A DNA stretch of 64,000 bases from NCBI RefSeq assembly GCF_018139485.1, contig NZ_JAGSNF010000004.1, positions 1 to 64,000 of the forward strand. Direction: 5' to 3'. Made by a program: the position numbers and the translations under genes. Each line of letters starts with the position of its first letter. Position 1 is the first letter of the stretch. This stretch comes from Phycicoccus avicenniae (GTDB lineage Bacteria > Actinomycetota > Actinomycetes > Actinomycetales > Dermatophilaceae). This document shows positions 41,363 through 50,505 of the stretch, one piece after another. Under the pieces are notes generated by a model. The model searched no databases, had not been told where the DNA came from, and was given only the letters and a program-made list of their open reading frames with translations.

Positions 41363-43009
41363 GTGAGCGCCGACCTCGTCGTCAAGGACCTCGCCGGTGG
41401 GTACGCGCACCGGACCCTCTTCGAGGCCCTCGACCTCACGGTGGCGCCGGGCGACGTCGTCGGCGTCGTGGGGGCGAACGGGGCCGGCAAGAGCACCCTC
41501 CTGCGCATCCTCGCGGGAGACCTCGATCCCCTCGCCGGGTCGGTCGCCACCGCGCCGGCGGACGCCTTCGTCGGCTGGCTCCCCCAGGAGCACGAGCGGG
41601 TCGAGGGCGAGACGGTGGCCGGGTACGTCGCTCGCCGGACCGGGGCCGCCGACGCCACGGCCTCGATGGAGTCGGCCGCCGCCGCGCTGGGCGGCGGGTC
41701 GGCCGCGGCCGACGACGCGTTCGCCCTGGCGCTCGACCACTGGCAGGCCAGCGGGGCCCCGGACCTCGACGACCGGCTGCCGACGGTGCTCGCCGACCTC
41801 GGCCTCGACGTCGGTCCCGAGGCCGCGATGACGACGCTGTCCGGAGGGCAGGCCGCCCGGGTCGCACTCGCGGCGCTGCTGCTCAGCCGGTTCGACGTCG
41901 TCCTCCTCGACGAGCCGACGAACGACCTGGACCTGCTCGGGCTGCAGCGCCTCGAGGACGTCGTCCGTGGGCAGCGCGCCGGGGTCGTTCTCGTCTCGCA
42001 CGACCGCGAGTTCCTGTCCCGGGTCGTGACGCGGGTCGTCGAGCTCGACCTCGCGCAGCACCGGGTCGCGGTGTACGACGGCGGGTACGACGCCTACCTC
42101 GAGGAGCGGGCCGTCGCCCGTCGGCACGCCCGGGAGGCCTACGAGGAGTTCGCCGACCGCAAGGCCGACCTCGTCGCCCGGGCCCGGGTGCAGCGCGAGT
42201 GGAGCAGCCAGGGCGTGCGCAACGCGATGCGCAAGAGCCCCGACAACGACAAGATCCGGCGTCGCGCGCAGACCGAGTCCTCGGAGAAGCAGGGCCGCAA
42301 GGTCCGTCAGATGGAGTCGCGCATCGCCCGCCTCGAGGAGGTCGATGAGCCCCGCAAGGAGTGGGAGCTGCGGTTCTCCATCGGGCGGGCACCACGGTCC
42401 AGCACGGTCGTCGCGACGCTCGACGCCGCGACGGTGCGGCGGGGGACGTTCGCGTTCGGGCCCGCGTCGCTCCAGGTGAGCGCGGGCGACCGGATCGGGG
42501 TCACGGGACCGAACGGTGCCGGGAAGACGACCCTCCTGCGGCTGCTCACCGGGGCCCTCGCCCCGGACGCCGGACGCGCCGGGCTGGGGTCCTCGGTCGC
42601 GGTGGGCGAGATCGACCAGGCCCGCACCGGCCTGGCCGAGGACCTGCCGCTCCTCGCGGCGTTCGAGGCGGCGCTGCCGAGCACGACCCCGGCGGACCTG
42701 CGGACCCTCCTCGCGAAGTTCGGCCTGCGGGCCGGGCAGGTGACGAGTCTGGTCGGCCGGCTCTCACCCGGGGAGCGGACCCGCGCGGCGATGGCCCTCC
42801 TCCAGGCCCGCGGCGTCAACGTGCTCGTCCTCGACGAGCCGACCAACCACCTCGACCTCCCGGCCATCGAGCAGCTGGAGTCCGCGCTGGAGTCCTACGA
42901 CGGGACGCTGCTGCTCGTCTCGCACGACCGGCGTCTGCTCGACGCCGTCCGGCTCGACCAGCGCTGGCACGTCGACGACGGCCGGGTCACCGTCGAGCAC
43001 GTCGGCTGA
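41363..43009 (+). CDS. ABC-F family ATPase (ribosome-associated)
   Basis: A 548-residue soluble protein with two ABC domains and no membrane part. Walker A GANGAGKST (about 38-46) and GPNGAGKTT (about 381); signatures LSGGQAARVALAA and LSPGERTRAAMAL; Walker B LLDEPTNDLD and LDEPTNHLD. The charged linker (about 240-330, rich in Arg/Lys/Glu) is the tRNA-interaction motif that lets ABC-F proteins act on the ribosome. Translation factor or antibiotic protection are both possible. GTG start 6 nt after TACGAT (41351-41356), so leaderless. Confidence 0.92.
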   Translation: MSADLVVKDLAGGYAHRTLFEALDLTVAPGDVVGVVGANGAGKSTLLRILAGDLDPLAGSVATAPADAFVGWLPQEHERVEGETVAGYVARRTGAADATASMESAAAALGGGSAAADDAFALALDHWQASGAPDLDDRLPTVLADLGLDVGPEAAMTTLSGGQAARVALAALLLSRFDVVLLDEPTNDLDLLGLQRLEDVVRGQRAGVVLVSHDREFLSRVVTRVVELDLAQHRVAVYDGGYDAYLEERAVARRHAREAYEEFADRKADLVARARVQREWSSQGVRNAMRKSPDNDKIRRRAQTESSEKQGRKVRQMESRIARLEEVDEPRKEWELRFSIGRAPRSSTVVATLDAATVRRGTFAFGPASLQVSAGDRIGVTGPNGAGKTTLLRLLTGALAPDAGRAGLGSSVAVGEIDQARTGLAEDLPLLAAFEAALPSTTPADLRTLLAKFGLRAGQVTSLVGRLSPGERTRAAMALLQARGVNVLVLDEPTNHLDLPAIEQLESALESYDGTLLLVSHDRRLLDAVRLDQRWHVDDGRVTVEHVG

Positions 43010-43023
43010 GGACGCGCGACCGC

Positions 43024-43956
43024 TCAGTCCTCGCGTGCGGCGACCCAGGCGTCGAGCGCCTCGAGGACGGTGTCGGTGACCGAGTGCGCCGGGACGAAGC
43101 CCAGCACGTCGCGGGCCTTGTCCATCGAGAACATCGGGGCCCGGGCGACGTGGTCGAGGGTGATCGCCGCGTTCTCGGGTCCGGCCCGCTCGGCGAACTC
43201 GGCCCAGGGCACGTACTCGAGCCGGGGCTCGTGGCCGAAGTGCCGTGCGACGAGCTCGGCGTAGCCGCGCAGGGTCAGCGCCTCGGTGCAGACGCTGTTG
43301 AAGCTCTCACCGGTCGCGGCCTCGGGGTTCTCGACGCACGCGAGGTGCAGCCCGGCGACGTCCTCGGCGTGGACGTGATGGATCGTCTCGCCGCCGCGGT
43401 CGGGCAGCAGGCAGGACCCGTCGGCGCGCAGCCGCTCGACGACGGCCGGGTCGAGGTTGCCGGAGGGGCCGATGGGCATCCATCCCGGTCCGCTGATGTG
43501 GCCCGGGTGGACGACCGAGGCGCGCACCCGGTCCTGCCCCACGAGGTACCGCTCGATCGCGAGCTTCGCGACGCCGTAGTCGCCGTACGGATGCTTCGGT
43601 GCGGCCTCGGTCGTCGGGACGAGCGTGCTCGGCCCGTAGGACCACACGGACCCGGTGTGCACGACGTGCTGACCGTCGAGCGCCTCGACGAGGTGGCGTG
43701 CCTGGTCGGTCGTGAAGCAGGTGAGGTCGACGACGGCGTCGGGCGACAGGCCGGCGACCGTGTCGCCGAACGTCCCGTCGGCCTCGGCGACCTCCCGGTC
43801 GACGGTGACCGGACGCGCCTCGCCCCACGCGGGGTCGCGGGTGTAGGGCTGCTGCCGTCCGCGGCTGACGACCGACACCTCGTGCCCGGCCCGCACGAGC
43901 TGCGGGACGAGGTAGGTGCCGACGTGCCCGGTTCCTCCGATGACGGTGACGCGCAT
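43024..43956 (-). CDS. NAD-dependent epimerase/dehydratase (extended SDR)
   Basis: A 310-residue extended short-chain dehydrogenase. The N-terminal VTVIGGTGHVGTYL binds NAD(P); YGDYGVAKLAIE carries the YxxxK catalytic pair. The C-terminal half resembles nucleoside-sugar epimerases, but no partner gene indicates the sugar. The ATG lies 7 nt after TAGCGT (43969-43964, minus strand), suggesting a leaderless message. It is convergent with the ABC-F gene. Confidence 0.87.
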   Translation of the reverse strand: MRVTVIGGTGHVGTYLVPQLVRAGHEVSVVSRGRQQPYTRDPAWGEARPVTVDREVAEADGTFGDTVAGLSPDAVVDLTCFTTDQARHLVEALDGQHVVHTGSVWSYGPSTLVPTTEAAPKHPYGDYGVAKLAIERYLVGQDRVRASVVHPGHISGPGWMPIGPSGNLDPAVVERLRADGSCLLPDRGGETIHHVHAEDVAGLHLACVENPEAATGESFNSVCTEALTLRGYAELVARHFGHEPRLEYVPWAEFAERAGPENAAITLDHVARAPMFSMDKARDVLGFVPAHSVTDTVLEALDAWVAARED

Positions 43957-44154
43957 GGTCCCGACGCTACGCGCCCACCGGGGTCGGGATGCTGCCGAGG
44001 GCCGGCACGCGTCGGGCGTCGCCTCGTCCTCGGGGTGGAGCCCGCCTCAGCCTCCGTGGTGAGGACGTCCGGGACGTCCCGGCCTAGCGTCGAGGACAGC
44101 ACGCGCGGCCCCGGACCTCCCGGGACGACGTCCGCGCCGGACCGAGGAGACACG

Positions 44155-44799
44155 ATGAGTCCGCTGCTCGACGACCTCACCCTCCCCGAGACCCTCATGG
44201 CCTTCCTGCACACCGACGACGGCCAGGTCCGGCAGTCGGTCCGGCCGGTGCACCTGACGGCCGCCGCCGAGCTCGGCGAGCTGGCGCTCGACGGGCACGT
44301 CGACATCGAGGACGACGGGTCGGTCACGCTGCTCGAGAGCGAGCACGCTCCGTCCCGCCCCTGGGTCGAGGTGGCGCTCGCCGAGCTGTCCGAGCACCCC
44401 ACGACGGTGGAGCGCTGGGTGCGCGGTCGCCGCGACGCCGTGCAGGTCCAGCAGCGGGCCGCGCTCGAGCGGGGCGTGCTGTCCAAGGACCGCGGCCGCT
44501 TCCTGGGGTTCATCGGGTACGACCGGCACCTCGTCGCGCCGCAGCTCCGCGAGGACCTGCTGGGCGATCTGGAGGCGCCCGGGGCCGAGGAGGTGCCCCG
44601 CGCCGCCGCGCTGGCCGCGCTCCTCACGACCCCCGCGATGCGCCGTGCCCTGCGGTTCGACGGGGACCGGGTCGAGCGGCTCACCGCCCTCGCGAGCACG
44701 GCCGAGGACGCGGTCGACCCCGGGCCGATGTTCCGCACGATGGACTACGCGATCGCCACGGCGGTGGCGGGCGTCGTCCTCGGCGGCTCGGGCGACTGA
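44155..44799 (+). CDS. GPP34 (Golgi phosphoprotein 3-like) family protein
   Basis: A 214-residue cytosolic protein following the GPP34 pattern: LLDDLTLPETLMAFLHTDDG, AAELGELALDGHVDIEDDGSV, a WVRG block, LERGVLSKDRGRFLGFIGYDRH (in parts), and an Ala/Leu-rich end. The eukaryotic relatives bind phosphatidylinositol 4-phosphate; actinobacterial members have no settled role, though some may act at membranes. GAGGAG precedes the ATG. TAGCGT at 44085-44090 is a likely -10, giving a leader of about 58 nt. Confidence 0.85.
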   Translation: MSPLLDDLTLPETLMAFLHTDDGQVRQSVRPVHLTAAAELGELALDGHVDIEDDGSVTLLESEHAPSRPWVEVALAELSEHPTTVERWVRGRRDAVQVQQRAALERGVLSKDRGRFLGFIGYDRHLVAPQLREDLLGDLEAPGAEEVPRAAALAALLTTPAMRRALRFDGDRVERLTALASTAEDAVDPGPMFRTMDYAIATAVAGVVLGGSGD

Positions 44800-44837
44800 G
44801 CCCGGCCGAGTCGGCCCGTCCCCGGCGGGAGACCGGC

Positions 44838-46070
44838 TCAGCGGGCCTGGCGGCGGAGCTCGGCCTTCGCGAGGGCGTTCTTGTGCACCTCGTCCGGGCC
44901 GTCCGCGAAGCGCAGCGTGCGGTTGCCCGCCCAGGCCGCGGCGAGGTCGAAGTCCTGGGAGATGCCGCCGGCCCCGTGCACCTGGATGGCCTTGTCGAGG
45001 ATCCACTCGACGGTCGCCGGGGTGGCGATCTTGATGGCCTGGATCTCGGTGTGCGCGCCTTTGTTGCCGACGGTGTCCATGAGCCAGGCCGCCTTGAGGA
45101 CGAGGAGGCGCAGCTGCTCGATCCGCACCCGGGACTCGGCGATCCAGTCGCGGACCACGCCCTGCTCGGACAGCGTCCGGCCGAAGGCGACCCGTTCCGA
45201 GGCGCGGGTGCACATCATCTCGAGGGCCTTCTCGGCCACCCCGATGGCCCGCATGCAGTGGTGGATGCGGCCCGGGCCGAGCCGGGCCTGGGCGATGGCG
45301 AACCCGGCCCCCTCCTCGCCGACGAGCGCCGACGCCGGCACCCGGACGTCGTGGAACGCGAGCTCCGCGTGCCCACCGTGGTCGCGGTCGTCGTAGCCGA
45401 AGACCTCCATCGGCCGGACGACCTCGACGCCCTCGGCGTCCCGCGGGACGAGGATCATCGAATGCTGCCGGTGCCGGTCGGCCGACGGGTCGGTCTTGCC
45501 CATGACGACGAAGACCTCGCACTGCGGGTTCATCGCCCCGGTGATCCACCACTTGCGCCCCGACACGACGTACTCGTCGCCCTCTCGGCGGATGGACGTC
45601 GAGACGTTCGTCGCGTCGGACGAGGCGACGTCGGGTTCGGTCATCGCGAACGCGGAGCGAATGCGCCCGTCGAGCAGCGGTCGAAGCCACCGGTCCTTCT
45701 GCTCGGGGGTACCGAACATCGCGAGGACCTCCATGTTCCCCGTGTCCGGCGCGGCGCAGTTGAGCGCCGCGGGGGCGAGACGGCCCATGCGGCCGGTGAC
45801 CTCGGCGAGCGGGGCGTACTGGAGGTTCGTCAGACCGGCGCCGTACCGCTCACCCCCCGTCTCGCCGGGGAGGAAGAGGTTCCACAGCCCGCGGTCGCGC
45901 GCCTCGGCCCGCAGCTCGTCGAGCACCGGGACGCTCGACCAGGCCCACGGGTCGTCGAGAGCGGCGAGCTGCTCGTCGAACACCGGGCCGGCGGGGGCGA
46001 TCCGGGTGTCGAGGAAGTCGAGCAGCGCGGTGCGCAGCTCCTCGGTGCGGGCATCGGGCGCGAAGTCCAT
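44838..46070 (-). CDS. Acyl-CoA dehydrogenase (ACAD10/11-like)
   Basis: A 410-residue flavoprotein with FAMTEPDVASSDATN, GRKWWITGAMNPQC, VHGAGGISQDFDLA and the C-terminal RTLRFADGPDEVHKNALA. These features fit the branch related to mammalian ACAD10/11, which is encoded beside a phosphotransferase, as here. It should oxidise an acyl- or hydroxyacyl-CoA derivative. GAGGAG precedes the ATG at 46070. Upstream lie twin palindromes that could control it. Confidence 0.92.
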   Translation of the reverse strand: MDFAPDARTEELRTALLDFLDTRIAPAGPVFDEQLAALDDPWAWSSVPVLDELRAEARDRGLWNLFLPGETGGERYGAGLTNLQYAPLAEVTGRMGRLAPAALNCAAPDTGNMEVLAMFGTPEQKDRWLRPLLDGRIRSAFAMTEPDVASSDATNVSTSIRREGDEYVVSGRKWWITGAMNPQCEVFVVMGKTDPSADRHRQHSMILVPRDAEGVEVVRPMEVFGYDDRDHGGHAELAFHDVRVPASALVGEEGAGFAIAQARLGPGRIHHCMRAIGVAEKALEMMCTRASERVAFGRTLSEQGVVRDWIAESRVRIEQLRLLVLKAAWLMDTVGNKGAHTEIQAIKIATPATVEWILDKAIQVHGAGGISQDFDLAAAWAGNRTLRFADGPDEVHKNALAKAELRRQAR

Positions 46071-46163
46071 GGGTGCTCCTCGGGTGGCGGTCGGGTGGGC
46101 GGTCGGGACGCGGGGCGAGTCAGGTGGTCGTTCGGCGGGGAGGCCGGGACAGGGGTGTGCTGC

Positions 46164-46203
46164 GAGATGCTCCGGATCCGGCGGAGATACTCCGGATCCG
46201 GAG
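46164..46203. promoter_or_regulatory. Twin palindromic sites upstream of the acyl-CoA dehydrogenase
   Basis: Two 20-bp direct repeats (46164-46183 and 46184-46203, 2 mismatches) each contain a palindrome: CTCCGGATCCGGCG at 46170-46183 (inner 10 bp perfect) and CTCCGGATCCGGAG at 46190-46203 (14 bp perfect). Their centres are 20 bp apart, about two helical turns, so a cooperative dimer-of-dimers repressor would fit. Confidence 0.55.
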
Positions 46204-46243
46204 GGTTCCGGCGCCACACCCCCTCCGGCGGAGCGCTGGGCGT

Positions 46244-46295
46244 GTGACGCGCGGCGCGGGGCGCGTCACGCGGAGCGCGGGGCGCGTCACGCGGA
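46244..46295. repeat. 21-bp perfect tandem repeat forming a terminator-like hairpin
   Basis: Positions 46254-46274 and 46275-46295 are identical 21-mers. The second spans the stop codon of the phosphotransferase gene. GTGACGCGC at 46244-46252 pairs with GCGCGTCAC at 46261-46269 in the first copy (9-bp stem, 8-nt loop), giving a candidate terminator for the phosphotransferase operon. Confidence 0.6.
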
Positions 46296-47384
46296 CCGAC
46301 CCCCGAGCGCGGCGAGACCGGCCTCGAGGAGCGGGTCGACGACGGCGCCGACCCCTTCGAAGCCGTCGCCGACGGTCTGCCCGGCGAGGTAGCGGTGGTG
46401 GATGCCCTCGAGGATGGCCGCGAGCTTGTAGGCGGCGAGCGCCACGCGGAAGCCGAGGTCGAGGTCGTCGACCCCGATGCCGCACGCCGCCGCGTACCGC
46501 TGGAGCATCTCCGCCTCGCTGAGGTGCCCGGGCGCCCGGACGGCGTCCGCGACCGCCCCGGGCGCGACGTCCGCGAGCCGCCCGTAGAGGACGAGGAGCG
46601 CGACGTCGGTGAGGGTGTCGCCGAGGGTGGCCATCTCCCAGTCGATGACGGCGGCGATGCGGTCCCCGTCGTCGGTGAGGCAGTTGTCGAGCCGGTAGTC
46701 GCCGTGGACGATGCCCGGACGGGCCTGCGCTTGGGCCTGCTCGACCCCGGCCGCGAGTGCCTCCCCGAGCCGCGCCTCGAGCGGGCGCTCGGTCGTCAAG
46801 GACCGCTCCATCTGGCCTCGCCACCGTCGGACCTGCCGCTCGAGGAAGCCGTCCGGGCGCCCGAAGTCGGCGAGCCCGACCGCGGTCGGGTCGACCCGGT
46901 GCAGCGCGGCGAGGGTGTCGACCATCCGCTCGCTCACGACCCGGGTGCGCTCCGGGCCGAGGGCGGACAACTCGCGGGCCGTGCGGTAGGGGCGGCCCGA
47001 CACGTCGGCCATGACGTAGAAGGGTGCGCCGACGACGGACTCGTCCTCGCACAGGGCGTACGTCGCGGGGACGTGGACGTCCGTGCCCGCGAGCGCGGCC
47101 ATGACCCGGTGCTCGCGCGGCATGTCGTGGGCGGTCGCGAGGACGTGCCCGAGCGGGGGCCGACGGACGACCCAGGTCCGCGCACCGTCACCGACGCGGT
47201 ACGTGAGGTTCGACTTGCCGCCCGCGATGTGGGCGACCGCGAGGTCCCGGTCACCGGCGAGCGCGGTCGCCGGGTCGTCGCCGAGGGTGCGTCGCCACCA
47301 GGCGGTGAGCGCCGCCGGGTCGAGCCCGGGGACGGCCGACCCGTCGTCCGGGCCGGGGCCGTCGGCGGCCGGCCGGTCGCTCAC
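46287..47384 (-). CDS. Phosphotransferase family protein (APH-like, ACAD10/11 partner)
   Basis: A 365-residue kinase-fold protein. GGKSNLTYRV is the nucleotide loop, VVRRP holds the position of the ATP Lys (here Arg), IVHGDYRLDNCL is the catalytic loop and VIDWEMATLGD the metal-binding Asp. It matches the phosphotransferases linked or fused to ACAD10/11 dehydrogenases, thought to phosphorylate 4-hydroxyacyl-CoA. GTG start overlaps the MaoC stop by 4 nt. It is probably the last gene of the long operon that starts with the thiolase. Confidence 0.87.
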   Translation of the reverse strand: MSDRPAADGPGPDDGSAVPGLDPAALTAWWRRTLGDDPATALAGDRDLAVAHIAGGKSNLTYRVGDGARTWVVRRPPLGHVLATAHDMPREHRVMAALAGTDVHVPATYALCEDESVVGAPFYVMADVSGRPYRTARELSALGPERTRVVSERMVDTLAALHRVDPTAVGLADFGRPDGFLERQVRRWRGQMERSLTTERPLEARLGEALAAGVEQAQAQARPGIVHGDYRLDNCLTDDGDRIAAVIDWEMATLGDTLTDVALLVLYGRLADVAPGAVADAVRAPGHLSEAEMLQRYAAACGIGVDDLDLGFRVALAAYKLAAILEGIHHRYLAGQTVGDGFEGVGAVVDPLLEAGLAALGGRSA

Positions 47385-47833
47385 GGCACCACGACGCTGA
47401 TGACCTCGGCGACGCAGCCCGGCTTGGCCCCGTCCTCGATCTCGACGGTGACCTTCGTGCGCACCTGGTAGCCACCCCCGCCGGGCTCGACGGAGAGCAG
47501 CTCGACACCGGCCCGCACCCGCGCCCCGACCGGCACCGGCGCCGGGTAGCGGACCTTGTCCGAGCCGTAGTTGACACCCATGGAGATGCCATCGACGGCG
47601 TAGACCTGCCAGACGAGCATCGGGACGAGCGACAGCGTGAGGTAGCCGTGGGCGATCGTCCCGCCGAACGGCCCGTGCTTCGCCCGCTCGACGTCGACGT
47701 GGATCCACTGGTGGTCCCCCGTCGCGTCGGCGAAGGTGTCGACCTGCTCCTGGGTCACGGTGTGCCAGGGCGAGTGCCCGAGGTGCTCGCCGGCGGCGGC
47801 CATGAGCTCCTCGACGCCGTGGAAGGTGCGCAT
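47381..47833 (-). CDS. MaoC-like (R)-specific enoyl-CoA hydratase
   Basis: A 150-residue hot-dog-fold protein. FADATGDHQWIHVD carries the Asp-His pair of the hydratase-2 motif, followed by GPFGGTIAHGYLTLSL. It should add water to an enoyl-CoA to give the (R)-3-hydroxyacyl-CoA, matching the neighbouring dehydrogenases. AGGAG precedes the ATG. Confidence 0.92.
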   Translation of the reverse strand: MRTFHGVEELMAAAGEHLGHSPWHTVTQEQVDTFADATGDHQWIHVDVERAKHGPFGGTIAHGYLTLSLVPMLVWQVYAVDGISMGVNYGSDKVRYPAPVPVGARVRAGVELLSVEPGGGGYQVRTKVTVEIEDGAKPGCVAEVISVVVP

Positions 47834-47891
47834 CGTCTACTCCTGTCGTCGATATCGGTGTGCTGCGGGTCGTACCCGGTGCGTCCCGGCC

Positions 47892-48647
47892 TCAGTCCCG
47901 AGGCCCGCCGGCGACGTAGAGCACCTGACCCGAGACGAACCCGGCGCCCTCGCTGCAGAAGAACGACGCCGCGTGGGCGATGTCCTCGGGCCGGCCGGTC
48001 CTCGCGACGGGGATCTGCGACGCGGCGGCCGCCTTGAACTCCTCGAAGCCCATCCCGACGCGCTCGGCCGTCGCGGCCGTCATGTCGGTCTCGATGAAGC
48101 CGGGGGCGATGGCGTTGGCCGTGACGTCGTACCGACCGAGCTCGAAGGCCAGCGTCTTCGTGAACCCCTGCATCCCGGCCTTGGCGGCGGAGTAGTTCGC
48201 CTGGCCGCGGTTGCCGAGCGCCGAGGTGCTCGAGAGGTTGACGATGCGGCCGTGCTTCGCCTCGACCATGTGCGCCTGGCACGCCCGGCTCATGAGGAAC
48301 GCACCGCGGAGGTGGACGTTCATCACGGCGTCCCAGTCGTCGGTCGTCATCTTGAAGAGCAGGTTGTCCCGGATGATGCCGGCGTTGTTGACGAGCACCG
48401 TCGGCGGGCCGAGCTCGCCCGCGATGCGCTCGACGGCGGCGGCGACGGCGGCCTCGTCGGACACGTCGCAGCCGACGGCGAGCGCGCGACCCCCGGCGTG
48501 CGTGATGTCGTCGACGACGCCCTGGCAGGCCGACTCGTCGAGGTCGACGACGGCGACGGCCATCCCGTCCGACGCGAGACGGCGGGCGACCTCGGCGCCG
48601 ATGCCGCGGGCGGATCCGGTGACGACGGCGGTGCGGGGGGTGCTCAT
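47892..48647 (-). CDS. Short-chain dehydrogenase, 3-oxoacyl-reductase (FabG) type
   Basis: A 251-residue classical SDR. TGSARGIG is the cofactor loop, NNAG the structural motif, Ser in NLSSTSALG and YSAAK (Tyr/Lys) the catalytic residues. C-terminal GFVSGQVLYVAGG is FabG-like. It likely oxidises a 3-hydroxyacyl-CoA in this operon. AAGGAG lies about 10 nt before the ATG. Confidence 0.9.
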   Translation of the reverse strand: MSTPRTAVVTGSARGIGAEVARRLASDGMAVAVVDLDESACQGVVDDITHAGGRALAVGCDVSDEAAVAAAVERIAGELGPPTVLVNNAGIIRDNLLFKMTTDDWDAVMNVHLRGAFLMSRACQAHMVEAKHGRIVNLSSTSALGNRGQANYSAAKAGMQGFTKTLAFELGRYDVTANAIAPGFIETDMTAATAERVGMGFEEFKAAAASQIPVARTGRPEDIAHAASFFCSEGAGFVSGQVLYVAGGPRD

Positions 48648-48712
48648 CGGGTGGTGCTCCTTCGGGGGTTCGGGGTCGGTGGTGCGGGATCGGGTGGCGC
48701 CGTCGACGCCGG

Positions 48713-49708
48713 TCAGGCGTCGGCGACGTACGCGACGCGGCCGACGGTGTCGCCGTCGGCGAGCCGCTGGATGCCGTCGGCGACGGCGGTGAGGGCGAGC
48801 CGCTCGCTGACGAGCGGAGCGACGACACCCTCGGCGGCGAGCCGGACGAGGTCGTCGTGGCAGCGGCGGACGGCGGCGGGATCCATCCGCTGGTAGAGCC
48901 CCCAGTGCAGGCCGAGGACGGAGTAGTTCTTCACGAGGGCGTGGCCGAGCGCGGGCGCCTGGATCTCGCCGCCGGCGAACCCGACGACGACGATGCGGCC
49001 CTCGAAGGCGATGCACTTCGTCGAGCGGCGGTAGGTCTCACCGCCGACCGGGTCGTAGACGACGTCCGCGCCGCGGCCTCCGGTCTCGGCCTTGACGACC
49101 TCGACGAAGTCCTCGGTGTGCCGGTCGACGACGACGTCGGCGCCGAGCGTGCGGGCGACCTCGGCCTTCGCCGGTCCGCCGACGACGCCGATGACCCGCG
49201 CCCCCGCCGCCTTGCCGAGCTGGATCGCGGCGGAGCCGACGCCCCCGGCGGCGGCGTGGACGAGCAGCGTCTCGCCCTCGCGCAGCGCCGCGCGGCGGTG
49301 CAGGCCGAACCAGCCGGTCTGGTAGCCGATGAAGAGCGAGGACGCCTGGGCGTCGTCGAGGGCGTCCGGCGCGGGGAAGGTCGAGGCGACGTCCATGACG
49401 GCGAGCTCGGCGAACCCGCCCCGGGGCAGGACCGTGCCGCCGACGACGCGGTCGCCGACCGCCGGTCCGTCGGGACCGACGCCCTCACCGAGCGCGACGA
49501 CCTCGCCGCACACCTCGACGCCGGGGGTGAACGGCAGGTCGGGCTTGACCTGGTACTCCCCGCGGCACATGAGGACGTCGGGGAAGTTCGCCGGCGTCGC
49601 GAGGACGCGGACGACGACCTGCCCCGGCCCGGGGGTGGGGTCGGGGACGTCGGCGAGCGTGAGGACGTCGCGAGGCGCGCCGAGCTCGGAGACCAGCCAG
49701 CCGCGCAT
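48713..49708 (-). CDS. NADPH:quinone oxidoreductase family (zinc-free MDR)
   Basis: A 331-residue medium-chain reductase. TPGVEVCGEVVALG and the Rossmann loop HAAAGGVGSAAIQLGK define the quinone oxidoreductase branch, with no zinc-cysteine lobe. In acyl-CoA cassettes such enzymes often act as 2-enoyl-CoA or quinone reductases. ATG overlaps the neighbouring SDR stop by one base (TGATG). Confidence 0.9.
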   Translation of the reverse strand: MRGWLVSELGAPRDVLTLADVPDPTPGPGQVVVRVLATPANFPDVLMCRGEYQVKPDLPFTPGVEVCGEVVALGEGVGPDGPAVGDRVVGGTVLPRGGFAELAVMDVASTFPAPDALDDAQASSLFIGYQTGWFGLHRRAALREGETLLVHAAAGGVGSAAIQLGKAAGARVIGVVGGPAKAEVARTLGADVVVDRHTEDFVEVVKAETGGRGADVVYDPVGGETYRRSTKCIAFEGRIVVVGFAGGEIQAPALGHALVKNYSVLGLHWGLYQRMDPAAVRRCHDDLVRLAAEGVVAPLVSERLALTAVADGIQRLADGDTVGRVAYVADA

Positions 49709-50505
49709 CAGACGCTCGCCCCCGTGCCGGGTCCGGCGAGCACGCCGGCGTCCTCGAGCTTGCGCTGGAGCCGGTTCATCCCGCCGAGCCACCGGTCGCT
49801 GTCGTGCGCCCGGGCCTCGTAGTAGCCGGCGACCTCGGGGTGCGGCAGGACGAGGAAGCGGTCGTCGGCGAGCGCCTCGACGGCGAGGTCGGCGACCTCC
49901 TCGGGGGTGCGGGCGGAGTCGCGGCTCAGCAGGCCCGCGAGGCCCGAGGCGTTCTCGAGCATCCGGGTGCGGACCCCCTGCGGGCAGATCGCCTGGCTCA
50001 CGATCCCGCGGTGCCGGTAGGTGACGGACAGCCACTCCGCGAGGGCGACGGCGCCGTGCTTCGTCACGGAGTACGTCGGGCTGCCGAGCATCGTGAGCAG
50101 GCCCGCGGCCGACGCGGTGACGACGTACCGTCCGGAGCCGCGCTCGAGCCACCGCGGGACGAGCAGCCGGGCCGTGCGCACGTGCGCCATGACGTTGACG
50201 TCGTGGACCGCCCGCCAGTCGTCCTCCGAGGAGTCGAGACCGCCGATCCGGTCGATACCGGCGTTGCCGAACCACACGTCGACCTCGCCGAGCGCGTCGT
50301 GGGCGGCGGCGACGAGCGCCTCGACGCCCGCGACGGTCCCGACGTCGGCGGTCACCGGGGTGGCGCCGGTCGTCCCGGCGACGTCGGTGAGCGCGTCGCC
50401 GTCGACGTCCGCGGCGACGACCCGCAGGCCCTCGGCGGCGAGCCGGGCGGTGAGGGCGGCGCCGATGCCGTGCGCGGCGCCGGTGACGACGGCGGTCGCG
50501 ACCAT
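49708..50505 (-). CDS. Short-chain dehydrogenase
   Basis: A 265-residue SDR with cofactor loop TGAAHGIG, FGNAG in place of NNAG, catalytic Ser in VTASAAG and YSVTK. The C-terminal tail (WLGGMNRLQRKLEDAGV) is longer than in FabG and typical of a group found in actinobacterial acyl-CoA operons. The substrate is unknown. Confidence 0.9.
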   Translation of the reverse strand: MVATAVVTGAAHGIGAALTARLAAEGLRVVAADVDGDALTDVAGTTGATPVTADVGTVAGVEALVAAAHDALGEVDVWFGNAGIDRIGGLDSSEDDWRAVHDVNVMAHVRTARLLVPRWLERGSGRYVVTASAAGLLTMLGSPTYSVTKHGAVALAEWLSVTYRHRGIVSQAICPQGVRTRMLENASGLAGLLSRDSARTPEEVADLAVEALADDRFLVLPHPEVAGYYEARAHDSDRWLGGMNRLQRKLEDAGVLAGPGTGASV

